Shown: positions 24,000-35,132 of the stretch, piece by piece | How positions within the stretch are numbered: position 1 is the stretch's first letter | Layout: each line of letters starts with the position of its first letter | DNA from: Ilex aquifolium | Taxonomy: Eukaryota > Streptophyta > Magnoliopsida > Aquifoliales > Aquifoliaceae | Direction: 5' to 3' | Length of the DNA: 64,000 bases | Assembly (NCBI GenBank): GCA_951799425.1 | Contig: OX637394.1 | Location: forward strand, 13,711,001-13,775,000 | Translations under genes and position numbers: made by a program | The notes under the pieces: model-generated | What the model was told of the DNA's origin: nothing | The model's database searches: none | Seen by the model: the letters and a program-made list of their open reading frames with translations, nothing else

Positions 24000-24960
24000 A
24001 TGCATGTCAAAGTTTCACAGTATCACAAAATCGTGTCGATGGTAAAACAATTTGTAACTTAAAAGCCCTAATTTGTAACAGTTGACGGTGAAACTATTTG
24101 GTATATGTCGTTGTTGTAACTATTTGATATCACTGAATGGTGCAGCTATCAGGTATAATAGTTTGGTTTAATACTACTTTATATGTATAGGTTGTTGATT
24201 TATCTGGTTGGTGTCCCTGTATGATGTACCTCTTTGGTGTGTTTTTTTGGTTCATCTATTTTAGTATATATACTTGTTGTAACAATGTGGTGATACTGAA
24301 TGGTGTAACCTTTTAGTTTATATAAACAACAGAATAATGCATTGGCAATGGTGTCGTCATTTAGTGTTCCTGTTTTCTGTAACTATTTGGTCTATCATAA
24401 CACATGTGTAACTTCTATGATGTATCATAGCGTTAGTGTAACTTTTTTTTTTCAAATCAGTGAAACTGTTTGGTGTAACGTTGATATTCGATTATGTCAA
24501 ATTTTTACATATTTTAAAAAAATATATCAATCAGTTATAATCTCTTTGGATGCACACAGAGAGAGAGAGAGAGAGAGTAATTGTACCTTGAATACGCAGT
24601 AAAGAGAGAAAATAGGGGGCGAGATAGTGAGAGAGAAAGAGAAAATAATGGAGACAGAGTGAGAGAGTAACGTATAGGGAGAGAGATGAGAGAGAGAAAT
24701 TGGGAGAGAGTAACAGTGAGAAAAAATAGAAAGAGATGGAGAGTGACTGAGAAAATAAGAATAAATGTTTAAAATTTAAATGAATGATAAAATCTAATCA
24801 AATATTTACATATTTGATTAGAAAATAACTGGAAATCAATTATGCATTATTTAAAGAAGGGTAAATAAGTAATATAAATAAAATGTAAACTGAATTGCGT
24901 ATCTAAGAAAGTTAAGTAAAAGTGAACTTAATAGAGTAAAAAATTATCAAAACACTTTCT
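24000..24960. repeat. T-rich repeat with GTAACTATTTGGT words and a GA-rich block
   Basis: Many variants of GTGTAACTATTTGGT recur between 24040 and 24520, followed by a GA-rich tract at 24560-24750. The same combination in inverted arrangement occurs at 4087-4712. No open frame of note and no clear termini. The stretch 23678-24000 before it holds nothing I recognise. Confidence 0.55.
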
Positions 24961-25140
24961 CTCAAATAAGTCTTACAAAATATATCTACACCCAAAAAAA
25001 ACCCTTAATTTATAGGCTCATACTTAGCACATTTTCAAAAAAATTAAAGATAATTCGTTCAATTTACGAAAAATTAAGAAAAAATATATTAAAAGAGATA
25101 TGGATCAGTCAAATCTTAATGAGATTTCTCATTTTATAAA

Positions 25141-25675
25141 GGGTTAATTATAAAATATCCCCTTCAACTTTGGATAATTTCTCATTCACCCTTTAGGTTT
25201 TAGTTTTAACAAATAGCCCCCTTAAAATTTAAATATTTTGCAATTAACTCTTACAGTTAATTTTAGACCATAAAACATGGCATAAGTTAAACATGAGAAA
25301 TTCACGTGATCTCTACTTTGTTAAAAAGACACAATTATCCCTGAAAAGTGTGTGAGTGTTGGGTTGAGGTGGAGGTGGAGGCGAATGTGAAGGCGAACAT
25401 GTTATTGTGCAGTGTGTTTGTGTTGGTAGAATAGATTTATTTTTTTCTTAAATTTTCTGTTTTTTTTTTAGGGAAAGGATTGATATCTCAAAAAAAAAAT
25501 ATGACAAAGAATGTATAAGATGAAGGGTGTAATGGTACTTTCATGTGTCAATTATTATTGTCAGTCAATTTAATTCGCTTGAAGCCTTGAGGGGGCAAAC
25601 TACAACATGTGAAACCACAGGAAGTTGATTGCAACAAGAGACATGATTCAAGGGGGAAAATAGTAATTGATGGTG
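25141..25675. mobile_element. possible decayed TIR element (Mutator-like)
   Basis: The left end (GGTTAATTATAAAATATCCCC) and the reverse complement of the right end share TAATTA, TATTTT, CCCCTTGAA-like and GCCCCCT blocks in the same order, suggesting diverged inverted repeats. No target duplication was found. The interior has no gene. Confidence 0.35.
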
Positions 25676-25771
25676 CTCGAAATCTTTCTACCTGATTGCA
25701 GAATAGAATGAGACGTGACCCAGATAGGCTTTGTGTGTGTTTGTGAGTGAGGGCGTGTTTAGTGTGTGGAG

Positions 25772-26474
25772 TAGGGATGTCAGTGGACCGAAGCGGGGGC
25801 GGGGAGTATAGTCTCCATCCCCGTACCTGCTTAAAAAAACTCCGTCCATCCCCGGTCCACCCCTGTTAACGGGTATAATTTTTATCCCCATCCCCGTCCG
25901 CGGGTAAATTTTTAATCCCCGTCCCCGTCCCCGTCCCCGTCCCCGTCCCCGTCCCCGCTTCCCCCATACCCGCCCATATTTGTAGCAATTAAATTCCACT
26001 TTCTTCTACTGTAATTTCTAAGCAAATCAAACAGGGTTCATTATAGGAAAAAAATAAAATAAAATGGACATTGGTGGGAAAATACAATCCTCAGTTTTTT
26101 TGTACCAAGAGGGGAAGGGGGGGAGGGAATACAAATTGACTTGGATTCTCACAAACTTAGACTTCTGAGTTCAACCTCCCAAAAACTGAAGTAAATTTAA
26201 ACTCATACACAGAAAACAATCAAATAAATATATATTAGGAGAGTAAGTTAGGGCTGGGAGTATATATATATTTAACGGGTATAGCGGGGGCGGGGAGGGG
26301 CGGGGCGGGGGCGGGGAGGGGGTAATGGTAAGTCCATCCCCGCCTTCATCCCCGTACGGGTTTATACGGGTATCCCCGTATACGTCCACCGTCCAATACG
26401 TATAGTCCATTCCCGGTCCAAACGGGACGGGTTTGGACGAATACCCGTTTTTCCCCGGTCCATTGCCATCCCTA
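25772..26474. mobile_element. non-autonomous hAT element with GGGGAC tandem repeats
   Basis: The ends are inverted repeats TAGGGATG(T/G)CA(G/A)TGGACCG. A perfect 8-bp target duplication GTGTGGAG (25764-25771 and 26475-26482) identifies a hAT insertion. The interior has runs of CCCCGT near 25915-25965 and GGGGC near 26285-26325. No transposase. It sits at the border of an LTR-like relic. Confidence 0.88.
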
Positions 26475-26482
26475 GTGTGGAG

Positions 26483-27112
26483 GATGATGCAAGCAGTAAT
26501 ATGAGTGGTTCATCTCAACCAAAAGACTAAGGCTACATCCACTGTAATGGAGACTCCTGCTCCTTGAGGATTATATTACTTGAAAAAGAAGGTAACAGTT
26601 ACAGCAGATTTGGCTGGGAGCCTTTTACAAAGTATTTCTTAGGTAGCCTATGAAACTCTCTCTTTTTACAGCGGCTTCGTCTTCTATTTATACCTCTTAG
26701 TCCTAAGGTTTCTATAATTCTTTCTTTTCTGGCTGATTCTGCAGTTCCCTCCTCATTTATCCTGTAGCGGGGTCTGCCAGCCTAACGTTTTCTACACCCA
26801 CTATCCTTGAAACGGAATGTATGTGATTCTTACTTTATCAGGGAATATTTATTCGTTAGAATTGTCAGGTATTGTCCCCTGTCCCCTGGCCACGTGGCGC
26901 GTTAGGGGTTATTGGAGATCCGTCTCATGTTGGGCTACATATTCTCGAGCAGGTGCTTATCACTAAGCTTGCTGGATCCGAGCTAGACGACCCCAGGCTT
27001 GCATGAGATTGGGCTATGGCGGGCTTCATGTAAATGGGCCACTTGGGTTGCCTTCGAGGGGCCTTCTGTACGTTCTAGGCTCAAAATGGGTGGCCAAGAC
27101 TTAAATTCATCA
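26483..27112 (-). mobile_element. LTR-retrotransposon relic (LTR-like sequence)
   Basis: On the minus strand the segment starts TGATGAATTTAAG, has a TATAAATAG box near 26690, and ends with GTGGATGTAGCCTTAG-type sequence that resembles the R/U5 part of plant LTRs. No partner LTR and no coding region is present. A fossil LTR or LTR fragment is the likely reading; the outer border near 26483 is obscured by the hAT insertion. Family not assigned. Confidence 0.4.
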
Positions 27113-27582
27113 TGATCGGTAATGAACTATACACTTTTATTATTGGAATACACTATGTAATCTCAAAGTAGTATGCATATTACCAGAATCCTGTGTGTGT
27201 TTAAATGCATTTGTAGAAAACGTACGCATTCATTAGCATTTGATCAATTAACCATTGTTTGAACGTGCTTTTGTGGAAAAATCTACTCCACAAAAGTTCC
27301 CACTAGCTAAGGTAAGTTGTAATTTAGAGAGATCAAAATTACTAATCAATGAGATTTAGCGACGGATCGATACTAAACCGATTCTTAACTTAATTAAATT
27401 ATAAATCTTAGCCAATAAAAATAAAAATGCACAGTAAGTTATAAGTACTAACCCTCTCTCTCTCTCTCTCACTAGATTGTTTCGAGATTTAAGAAATCTT
27501 ATATATCTGCTAAAATCTGCCATTGTTCCTTGTGCTCTGTCACATTGGATGGTGACTCGTATTTTTTCATTCTACTGAAGGG

Positions 27583-28153
27583 ATGTTTACAGAGGTAGCA
27601 GCAATGGTGGTTGTGGCTGTCTTCATATGGGCTTATCAGACCACAAAGCCTCCTCCTCCAAAGCTATGTGGGTCACCAAATGGTCCCCCAGTTACCTCAC
27701 CCAGAATCAGACTCAGTGATGGAAGATACTTGTCTTACAAAGAGAGAGGTGTTCCAAAGGAAAAAGCCAAGTACAAAGTCATCATCTCTCATGGTTTTAA
27801 CAGCAGCAAGGACCTTTACATTCCTCTTTCTCAAGTATGAACTTCATTCTTAACCCAATGAACTTAATTGGACAGATTAATCAGTATATATATATGGAAC
27901 AAAAGAAAAGTTAATAATTGCTTAATTATGCCATATTCAGGGACAGTTGGAGGATATGGATGCATATGTTCTGACGTATGACAGAACTGGTTATGGAGAA
28001 AGTGATCCAAACCCAAAACGCTCAGTGAAGAGCGATGCGTTTGATATTCAGGAGCTTGCTGATCAGCTTCAGCTAGGGCCCAAGTTTTATGTGGTTGGCC
28101 TCTCCATTGGAACTTGCTCAACTTGGGGTTGCCTCAGATACATACCACACAGG

Positions 28154-28225
<72 letters not shown>

Positions 28226-29665
28226 CCCTAACTATTGAGTTTCTTGAATTATCCTCTCGACTGTTTGAATTGATTTCTCACTGTCCAAAATTAAACGTTA
28301 GTTATGTTTTGGACATAAAAATTCTATCGAAGCAAAATATATGTTTTCAGTATCTAAATTCAGGTAGTGTGAAACTAAGAGTCATAGTTAGATGTGTAAT
28401 GTGAAGAATTTTGATAGGTGATCAAAAACTATTATTGGAGATACAACGTGAAGATATAATAGTTGAGGCGGCAATATGAGATATGAGTACAGTTAAGGGG
28501 TCAAAGTGTAATATATATATATAATATGCTTCGAATCACCCTTTGCAGGCTAGCTGGTGTGGCCCTAGTTTCTCCAGTCATTAATCTCTGGTGGTCTTCT
28601 TTGCCTTCAAAACTCAGTAATGAAGCCTTCAAAAAGCTACTTTTGAGGGATCAATGGGGTTTTCTCATTGCACACCATGCCCCCAAGCTGTTCTGGATGC
28701 TGCAAAACTGGTTGCCATCATCTACTATGATGTCTCTAAAGGAGTTTATGGAAAGAAACCCACAAGTTTATAACAAATCTGATAGAGAAATCTTCATGAA
28801 GATGTCTCAAATTCCTTCTACTGATGCTGTAAGCTTTTCAATGTTACTAAAATGCCTTTGACCTTTTCTTTTTAGCTTCAAATCATTCTCTAGTTCATAT
28901 TATATAAAAGATAGTCCTATGTACGAGGCAAGAGATATATATGTACAAAGCCTTAGCTTGTGTGTAGAGATTTATTTTCGTGACAATCACAATACTACAC
29001 GAGTCTCCCATTATTATAAGGCTTGGGAAGAATCAACATGTAGATAGACACAACCCGTGCATGGAAAAATATTTTTAACTCGAACATCTATTAAAGGGAG
29101 GACATCGTTTATAATTGAACAATCTTACCACTACACCAAATTCCGTCATCTACAATTCATCTAATGTATATTTTTGTAAATTCTTGAGGATTGCTAGCTA
29201 TTGAAAACTAAAAGTCTGATCTAATTTGCTAATCTAGTTCAAATAGCATTACTCTGAATTCTAAGCCAAACAAAATAAAAATATATTGATTTCTAGCAGT
29301 GTTCAAACTTGTTCTTCTCTTACTCATGGATGTGATACTATTTCCTTTCCATGCAGCATAAGGTACAACAGCAAGGTGTCTATGAATCCCTTTATCGAGA
29401 CATATTAGTGTTCTATGGAAAATGGGAGTTCGACCCAACGGAGTTGAAAAATGGATTCTCGGACGGTCAGGGCTTCGTTCATCTCTGGCAAGGAGACGAA
29501 GATGGGATGGCACCGGTTGAACTGCAACGATTCATCTCTCAGAAGCTGCCTTGGATTCGGTATCATGAAGTCCCTGGTGGTGGGCATTTGATCATTCATG
29601 ACAGTGTTTACTGCGAAGCTATCTTCAAGGCATTGTTGGTTGGAGAAGAACAATCCTTCATGTAA
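27583..29665 (+). CDS. alpha/beta-hydrolase paralogue 2 (4 exons, 350 aa)
   Basis: Exons are 27583-27834, 27941-28152, 28549-28828 and 29357-29665. The start is the first ATG in frame, upstream of a hydrophobic segment (about residues 5-20) and KPPPPK, suggesting a signal anchor. Fold residues are present: ISHGF (oxyanion region), the nucleophile elbow GLSIG, WQGDED and the His in GGGHLIIHD. It is a predicted serine hydrolase of unknown substrate. Exon 2 is exactly 212 nt, as in the other two copies, and intron 2 again uses GC-AG ends. Here the GC donor is followed almost at once by about 34 TC repeats, so the donor context is poor. Closest in sequence to paralogue 1. Confidence 0.93.
28155..28223. 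repeat. (TC)n microsatellite, about 34 units, at the start of hydrolase 2 intron 2
   Basis: The repeat begins two bases after the GC donor dinucleotide (28153-28154). It lengthens intron 2 to 396 bp, against 83 and 97 bp in the paralogues. Confidence 0.95.
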
Positions 29666-30322
29666 TATGATGGTGGTGGAGAATGGTCGCCTTGGTGGCG
29701 GAGGATTGAGGGGGTAGTGTCAGGCAGTTGATGGCACCATAGGAACATGTTATCGTGTTTAGATCACATTTGGTATGTAACTTCAAACAGTTTTATAAAA
29801 CTTCTACAAATATATATGGAAAAAAAGAAAGAACATGTTAAGAGTTTGTTTTCGCAGCTCGAAGATTATTATGTAGGTTCAAATTACATTGCGGGCTAGA
29901 GGCGTGCATAGAAAAATCTAATGCATGGGAGCTTCCATCTAATATAGATGATGCCTTCTTGTCTTTTCAAAGATAAAAATGTTATTTGAACATAATTTTG
30001 AGATCTAATCAACTATAATTAATGGATTATATATGAGAACTCATCTAACATTAAAAATCACCGATTAGTCAATAATTGTATTAAATTAGGACCCTGCATT
30101 TAATCATACTTAACCGTCCATAACCACTCTACTTTTTGTCTCCCGGTGGTTTGCCACTCATATATTCCACTCTTTTTTAATCACCCCTCTAGTTTACATG
30201 GATGCATATTTGTACCACTATATATGTAATTAAGTTTAGAGAAATGGAGCAAATGTGAGGGGGGGGGGGGGGGGGGGGGGGAGGGGGTAATATACCCCTC
30301 TTGGCCCAAACTTGGATCTGTC
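29666..30322. other. 3' flank of hydrolase 2 with a poly(G) tract, no gene
   Basis: The presumed 3' UTR is followed by AT-rich sequence. A G run of about 22 nt lies at 30259-30280. Nothing else is recognised. Confidence 0.6.
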
Positions 30323-30662
30323 TAGGGCTGTTAGTCGAACGAGTCCGAGCAGAGTTCAAGTCGAACTTGAAAAGTTCGTTTCTTAATCGATCTTAAAAAA
30401 TTGTTCAAGTTCGGCTTGTTTAGAAAACGAGCCAAGCCTGAACGAGTCAAAAACAAGTCGAGTCCGAGCCGAGCCAGAGTACTTGCACATAAACGAGCCA
30501 AGTCTGTCAAGTTTAAGCCGAGCTTGTGAGACTTGTTTTCTAAACGAGCCTAAAAACTTGTTCAAGTTTGAGCTCGTTTAGAAAACGAACCGAGCTTGAA
30601 TGAGTCGAACCCGAACCGAACTCAAGCCAAGCTCGAGTAACTCAGTTTGATTAACAGCCCTA
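30323..30662. mobile_element. non-autonomous hAT element, family copy 1 (340 bp)
   Basis: Inverted termini TAGGGCTGTTA(G/A)TC(G/A)AAC are flanked by a degenerate 8-bp target duplication (GATCTGTC at 30315-30322, GGCCTGTC at 30663-30670). The interior has repeated TTCAAGTTCG / CGAGCC words shared with the copy at 33678. No coding capacity. Confidence 0.78.
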
Positions 30663-30670
30663 GGCCTGTC

Positions 30671-31980
30671 CCTGCTCATCAAGTTCGAACCCACAATTTC
30701 AAGTTTATTTTTGCATCAAACTTATGTTGATATGCAATGATTATCTGGGTATTTTTATTTTAAAGTAATTTATTGGAGATTCACCATAAACAATTTTCTT
30801 TTGAAGATAATAAGTGATTTTTCTTGAATGAAAATGTTCTTCCTCAACACATGGCAAAGGATGTCATCAAAATGGTTCAACTATTCACCCCACCCAATAC
30901 CAAAGAAAGAGATTCTCATCTTAAACTGTCAGGACAAGAAAGGAATGGCGAGTAATATGTAATATGACGGCCCAAGATTGCAAAACAATGCCGTTTATTG
31001 AAAAATGATGTGTGCTGATATGGGCCTTCAAACTGTCCAAGGGCTGTTATTGGGCGAAGTTACCCTACCCATAAAACCCTACATGAGCCCTATTATTCGT
31101 AATCAACTACTGTTCCCAGGTTGCCTTCATCAATTTCAAGAGACCCGATGTGACCCGTTGTTATTCATGGATAATGGAGGTTGGCTTGACTTGGTTTGGA
31201 GTAGACCCAAATAAATACCAAGCCTTGGAAGGGCCCTTATTTAGAAGGGCTCTATTCTGAATTTGGCCCAAACAATTTGAGAATTAGAAGGCTACTCACC
31301 TGCAAAGTCCTAGGGCCTCGTATAACATTTTCGCCTAAGGCCCCAAATTAGATTGGGCCGCCCCTGTTGGTAAGGGTGTCAAAATATGACAGAATCTAAT
31401 ACCCCGACGAGAATACAACATTATGAAATTAGAAGATTTAGGTCTTCTTTAAGCCACCATTTTCGTTAACAAGTGGACTCAACACGACACGATTAATAAA
31501 CGAATTGAGTATAGGTGAAGTTAATCAAAAAAAATATACAATACGACTCATTTATATACTGATTATACATATTTTATATACGACATAAACTTAATATGAT
31601 ACAATTCGTTAGACACGAGTTAATAAAAGAATCGGGTATAGGGGTAGTATTTTTTTACACGAATTTATTAAGACCTAACACGAACTGGCATCATCCAACA
31701 CAAACCCGCATCATCCAATATGATTGATAGGCCTAATTACGGGTAGAGGCTGCTGGAGGAATTTTCATCATTTAAAGTGTCAATTTGCTAGGGGACTCCC
31801 ATTTTTTGTTAGCATATATGAAAAACTTTATAGTTTTAGTTTTGTCCAAAACTATATTATGTGTACAGTTTCATAATGTAAGGAAATAATACGTCACCAG
31901 TAAGTAAACATGGTTCCGAGTATTAGTTAGAACCGACTGAGAACCCACGTGACTTGGTCAATACCGAAACCAATACATAT
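30671..31980. other. intergenic, no gene recognised
   Basis: Mixed AT-rich and unique-looking sequence. Degenerate ACACGA / GGGTATAGG words at 31460-31720 resemble decayed hAT-type ends, but no matched termini were found. Confidence 0.5.
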
Positions 31981-32018
31981 TTAATGTAAATCACGAGTCT
32001 TATTTACCACGTCACAAC

Positions 32019-32240
32019 ATGGACGTTACCTACCTTACGACAAATCCAATCTTTTACAATCAGATGAAACACGTCAAAATAGCCATTCACTTTGTCCGCG
32101 AAAAGGTTGTTGTCAAATATCTTGAAGTTCATTGCATTTCTATTAAGGACCAAATTGTCGATGTGTTCACTAAGCCTCTATCCCTCCCTGTTTTCTCTTC
32201 TTTAGAGACAAGCTCATTCTTCTACCAGACACGCTTCGCT
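32019..32240 (+). mobile_element. Ty1/copia fossil scrap: RNase H C-terminus
   Basis: The translated stretch contains NPIFYNQMKHVKIAIHFVRE and the end motif DQIVDVFTKPLSLP, the standard C-terminus of copia RNase H, followed by a purine-rich ACAGGGGGC like a polypurine tract near 32243. Only this tail of pol is seen; LTRs were not delimited. An old broken fragment. Confidence 0.75.
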
Positions 32241-32269
32241 TACAGGGGGCATATAAGAGATAACATATG

Positions 32270-33677
32270 ACAATCCTCAGGAATCTGTTACAAAAATTCA
32301 AACATTCAATCTGACACCGTCTAAATTTTGTTTTCCCTAATCTTTTTTTAACTAAAATTTAAGGCATGATAATATAGTACATTCTATATTGTAGATAAAA
32401 TTTTCAAGACCATAACATCTTCATCTTTTATACCCGAATGTCACATTCGTAAATATAATATATGTTCTTCATACAAAATTCCGTTCTCCATACACTGAAT
32501 CTGGTGTTCCATCCTAATTTTATCGGATGTCTCCGAAGGGACAATGGTGTTCCATCCTACGCAACATGCCGAGAGTTAAAAAGTTTAATTTGGTTAAATT
32601 GGTATCCCGACTTAATAATACATTAAAAAAACATAACAGTATGATATTAAAATAAAAAATTTATAAAATACCAATAATAAGACAATAGATTCTTAGTGAC
32701 TGTGACCCAAAACTAGCCTGTTGTGGTGTATTGAAATTCAGAAGATAATGTATCAGAAAGGACCCCACCACCTGTTAACCATGTCTAGTCCAGCAAGGTA
32801 CCAAAAGAATATTCTTGGACTTAGGCATAAACCTTAGCCAATGATTCCAATATTCGAATAAACATGAATACAATGACATCTCGCATATTTTATAAAATTC
32901 AATTCAATGATTACACAAAAAGAGACGCAATTAGTTTTCCAAGCGTATAACTTAGTCTTATTGAATTGACTTTCTTACCCTTTCCATGTATACAATGTAC
33001 ATCCATTGCACGAGATTTATATTATAATTCTTCTTCTCTTTTTTTTTTTTTTGCATATTTAAACTCTATTTAAGTCGGTATAATTTATTTATTGATATTA
33101 TTAAAAATGTCGAGAGAAAAATAAAGGGAAATAAAATAAAGAATTAAAGAAAATAATCAAAAAAAGTGATTCAAGATATGAGAAGTCGTGTGGACGGGAC
33201 AATTTTATTCGACCATTTTATTTTTTGAATTCAATAAATTTATGAATCCATGTTGACCATATAATATACAGGAAAAAAAATGTGGCCCAATATACGAATC
33301 TTTCGACATTGTATAAGATTTAGGCAACGTTAAGTGTATACAGTTTTATCCCTGCATACAGGAAAACTATTTTCATAGTTCAAATTTTTTACGCCTAGGC
33401 TACAATGAAACAATTTTACTGCTGATCCTATAGCATATGTATACATTTTTTTCTGGGGCCGGGATTCTATATTATATAGAATGCATAAACAAATAAAAAA
33501 AGTATCAAAGTTATAATATATATATAGATACACACACTACATCATAAGTAATCTATACTTGAACGTAATTGTTTGTAATGAAGTAAACTTAATTGTAAGG
33601 AATGTTTTGCCGAAATTCCTCTCTGGATTCCTTGCCGTAAGCAACTGCATAACATAGGTTGGCAACCAAATTACATG
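32270..33677. other. AT-rich intergenic stretch, no gene seen
   Basis: Contains a T run near 33040-33055. Nothing else can be supported on either strand. Confidence 0.5.
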
Positions 33678-33848
33678 TAGGGCTGATAGTCGAAGTGTTT
33701 GAGTCAAGTTTAAAAAACTTGTTTTTTTAACCGTATTTAAAAAATTGTTCAAGTTCGACTTATTTTTTAAACGAGTCAAACTTGAACGAACTTAAAACGA
33801 GCCAAACCCGAATTGAGCTCGAATAGCTCGGTTTTATTAACGGTTCTA
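33678..33848. mobile_element. non-autonomous hAT element, family copy 2 (171 bp)
   Basis: It starts TAGGGCTGATAGTCGAAG and ends with the inverted ACGGTTCTA. The 8-bp target duplication is ATTACATG (33670-33677) / ATAACATG (33849-33856). The interior shares the GTTCAAGTTCG and GAGCTCGAAT words of the 30323 copy. It is shorter, probably an internal-deletion derivative. Confidence 0.75.
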
Positions 33849-34811
33849 ATAACATGTACATAACCATCTTTTTCGATTTTAGATTTCTTCCCATATATTT
33901 ATTTTTTAATTTTTTTTTTGATAAATCATCTACTATTAATAAGTGAAAAATTCACTTGTATATAAAATTTTTTACTTAAATGAATGATATGTGATCCGCT
34001 AAAAAGAGAATTGAAAAGAATATATGTCGAAGAAAGTTTATGATCATTTGATCTTTAAAGCATAATGAAATCTAATAATTAATGATTTAAATAAAAGTTT
34101 AAATCTCCTTTAATTTGAATAAAAAATTGAATTTTTTTTAATTTGTATGAGTTTGCGTGTAGAATTGGTGGAAAAGATTTTTAGAATATTTTTGGACGAA
34201 TTGCACTTTGTATCTTGAAAACTTAGGTTTTTAACATTACACTCTTAATATATTAAAAAACATTATAATGTGGTTCTTTCGTCAGTTTTTGGTATTCATT
34301 CCATCAGCGTCAATGGGTGGACTTTAACGGACTAAGCAATGAAAGATAACGAAAATGTCACATTGCAATATTATTTAAATATTGAGGGTATAATGTGAAA
34401 AAATTCATCTTTAAATGTGTACAATAAAAAAATTAAAATTTTTTGGGGTGCAAAGTAAAATTTCTCCAACATTATTGAGTTTAAAAAAAGATAAATGATA
34501 GAGATGCTGTAACACATAGCATCATGCTCTAACAATCAAAAGTGGCCAAAAAGCTACCATTGGAAACTCAAAAGGGTAGGAAAGCTACCGAGACCCTCAT
34601 CTCTGTAGTGCTTGAAGAATCTGAGGATTTTCCAGAACAAAAAATTCTTCTGAACTTGGTAAGCTCAAATCATCCCCAACCTTGTCAAATCATTGACCCA
34701 GAAATTCATCTGAATCTCATAAGCTAAAATCATCACCAACCTTGTCAAATCATTGAGTTTGGAAGAGTGCCCAATTATTGAGTTTATTTATGATTGACCC
34801 TTTCTTCAGCA

Positions 34812-35080
34812 ATGGTTTTCAGGAGAGTTGTTGTTCCGATGAGGGGTTGTCTGCGAATATATCACCAAACACAACCTTCACCTTCAGAGGGCACAGAATC
34901 AACATCAGATGTTCAAGTTCAACCTGTCGTTTCGCCTAGAATCAGACTCAGTGATGGAAGGTACTTGGCTTATGCAGAGAGAGGAGCCCCCAAGAACAAG
35001 TCCAATTACAGAGTCATAATTGTTCATGGCTTTGGCAGCTCCAAAGAGATGAATTTTGTGGCACCCCAAGTACTAGATTC

Positions 35081-35132
<52 letters not shown>

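Noticed and set aside
25688-25999. Minus-strand frame with Arg-Gly repeats resembling an RGG protein
   Set aside because: It is produced by CCCCGT tandem repeats inside the hAT element; no start context or homology.
28114-28404. Open frame rich in Leu-Ser repeats
   Set aside because: It is the translated TC microsatellite at the start of a hydrolase intron, not a gene.
31005-31214. 69-codon plus-strand frame
   Set aside because: No homology, no splice partners and ordinary intergenic composition.
34794-34811. Six-codon N-terminal extension of hydrolase 3
   Set aside because: It would need a TTG start; the first in-frame ATG is at 34812.
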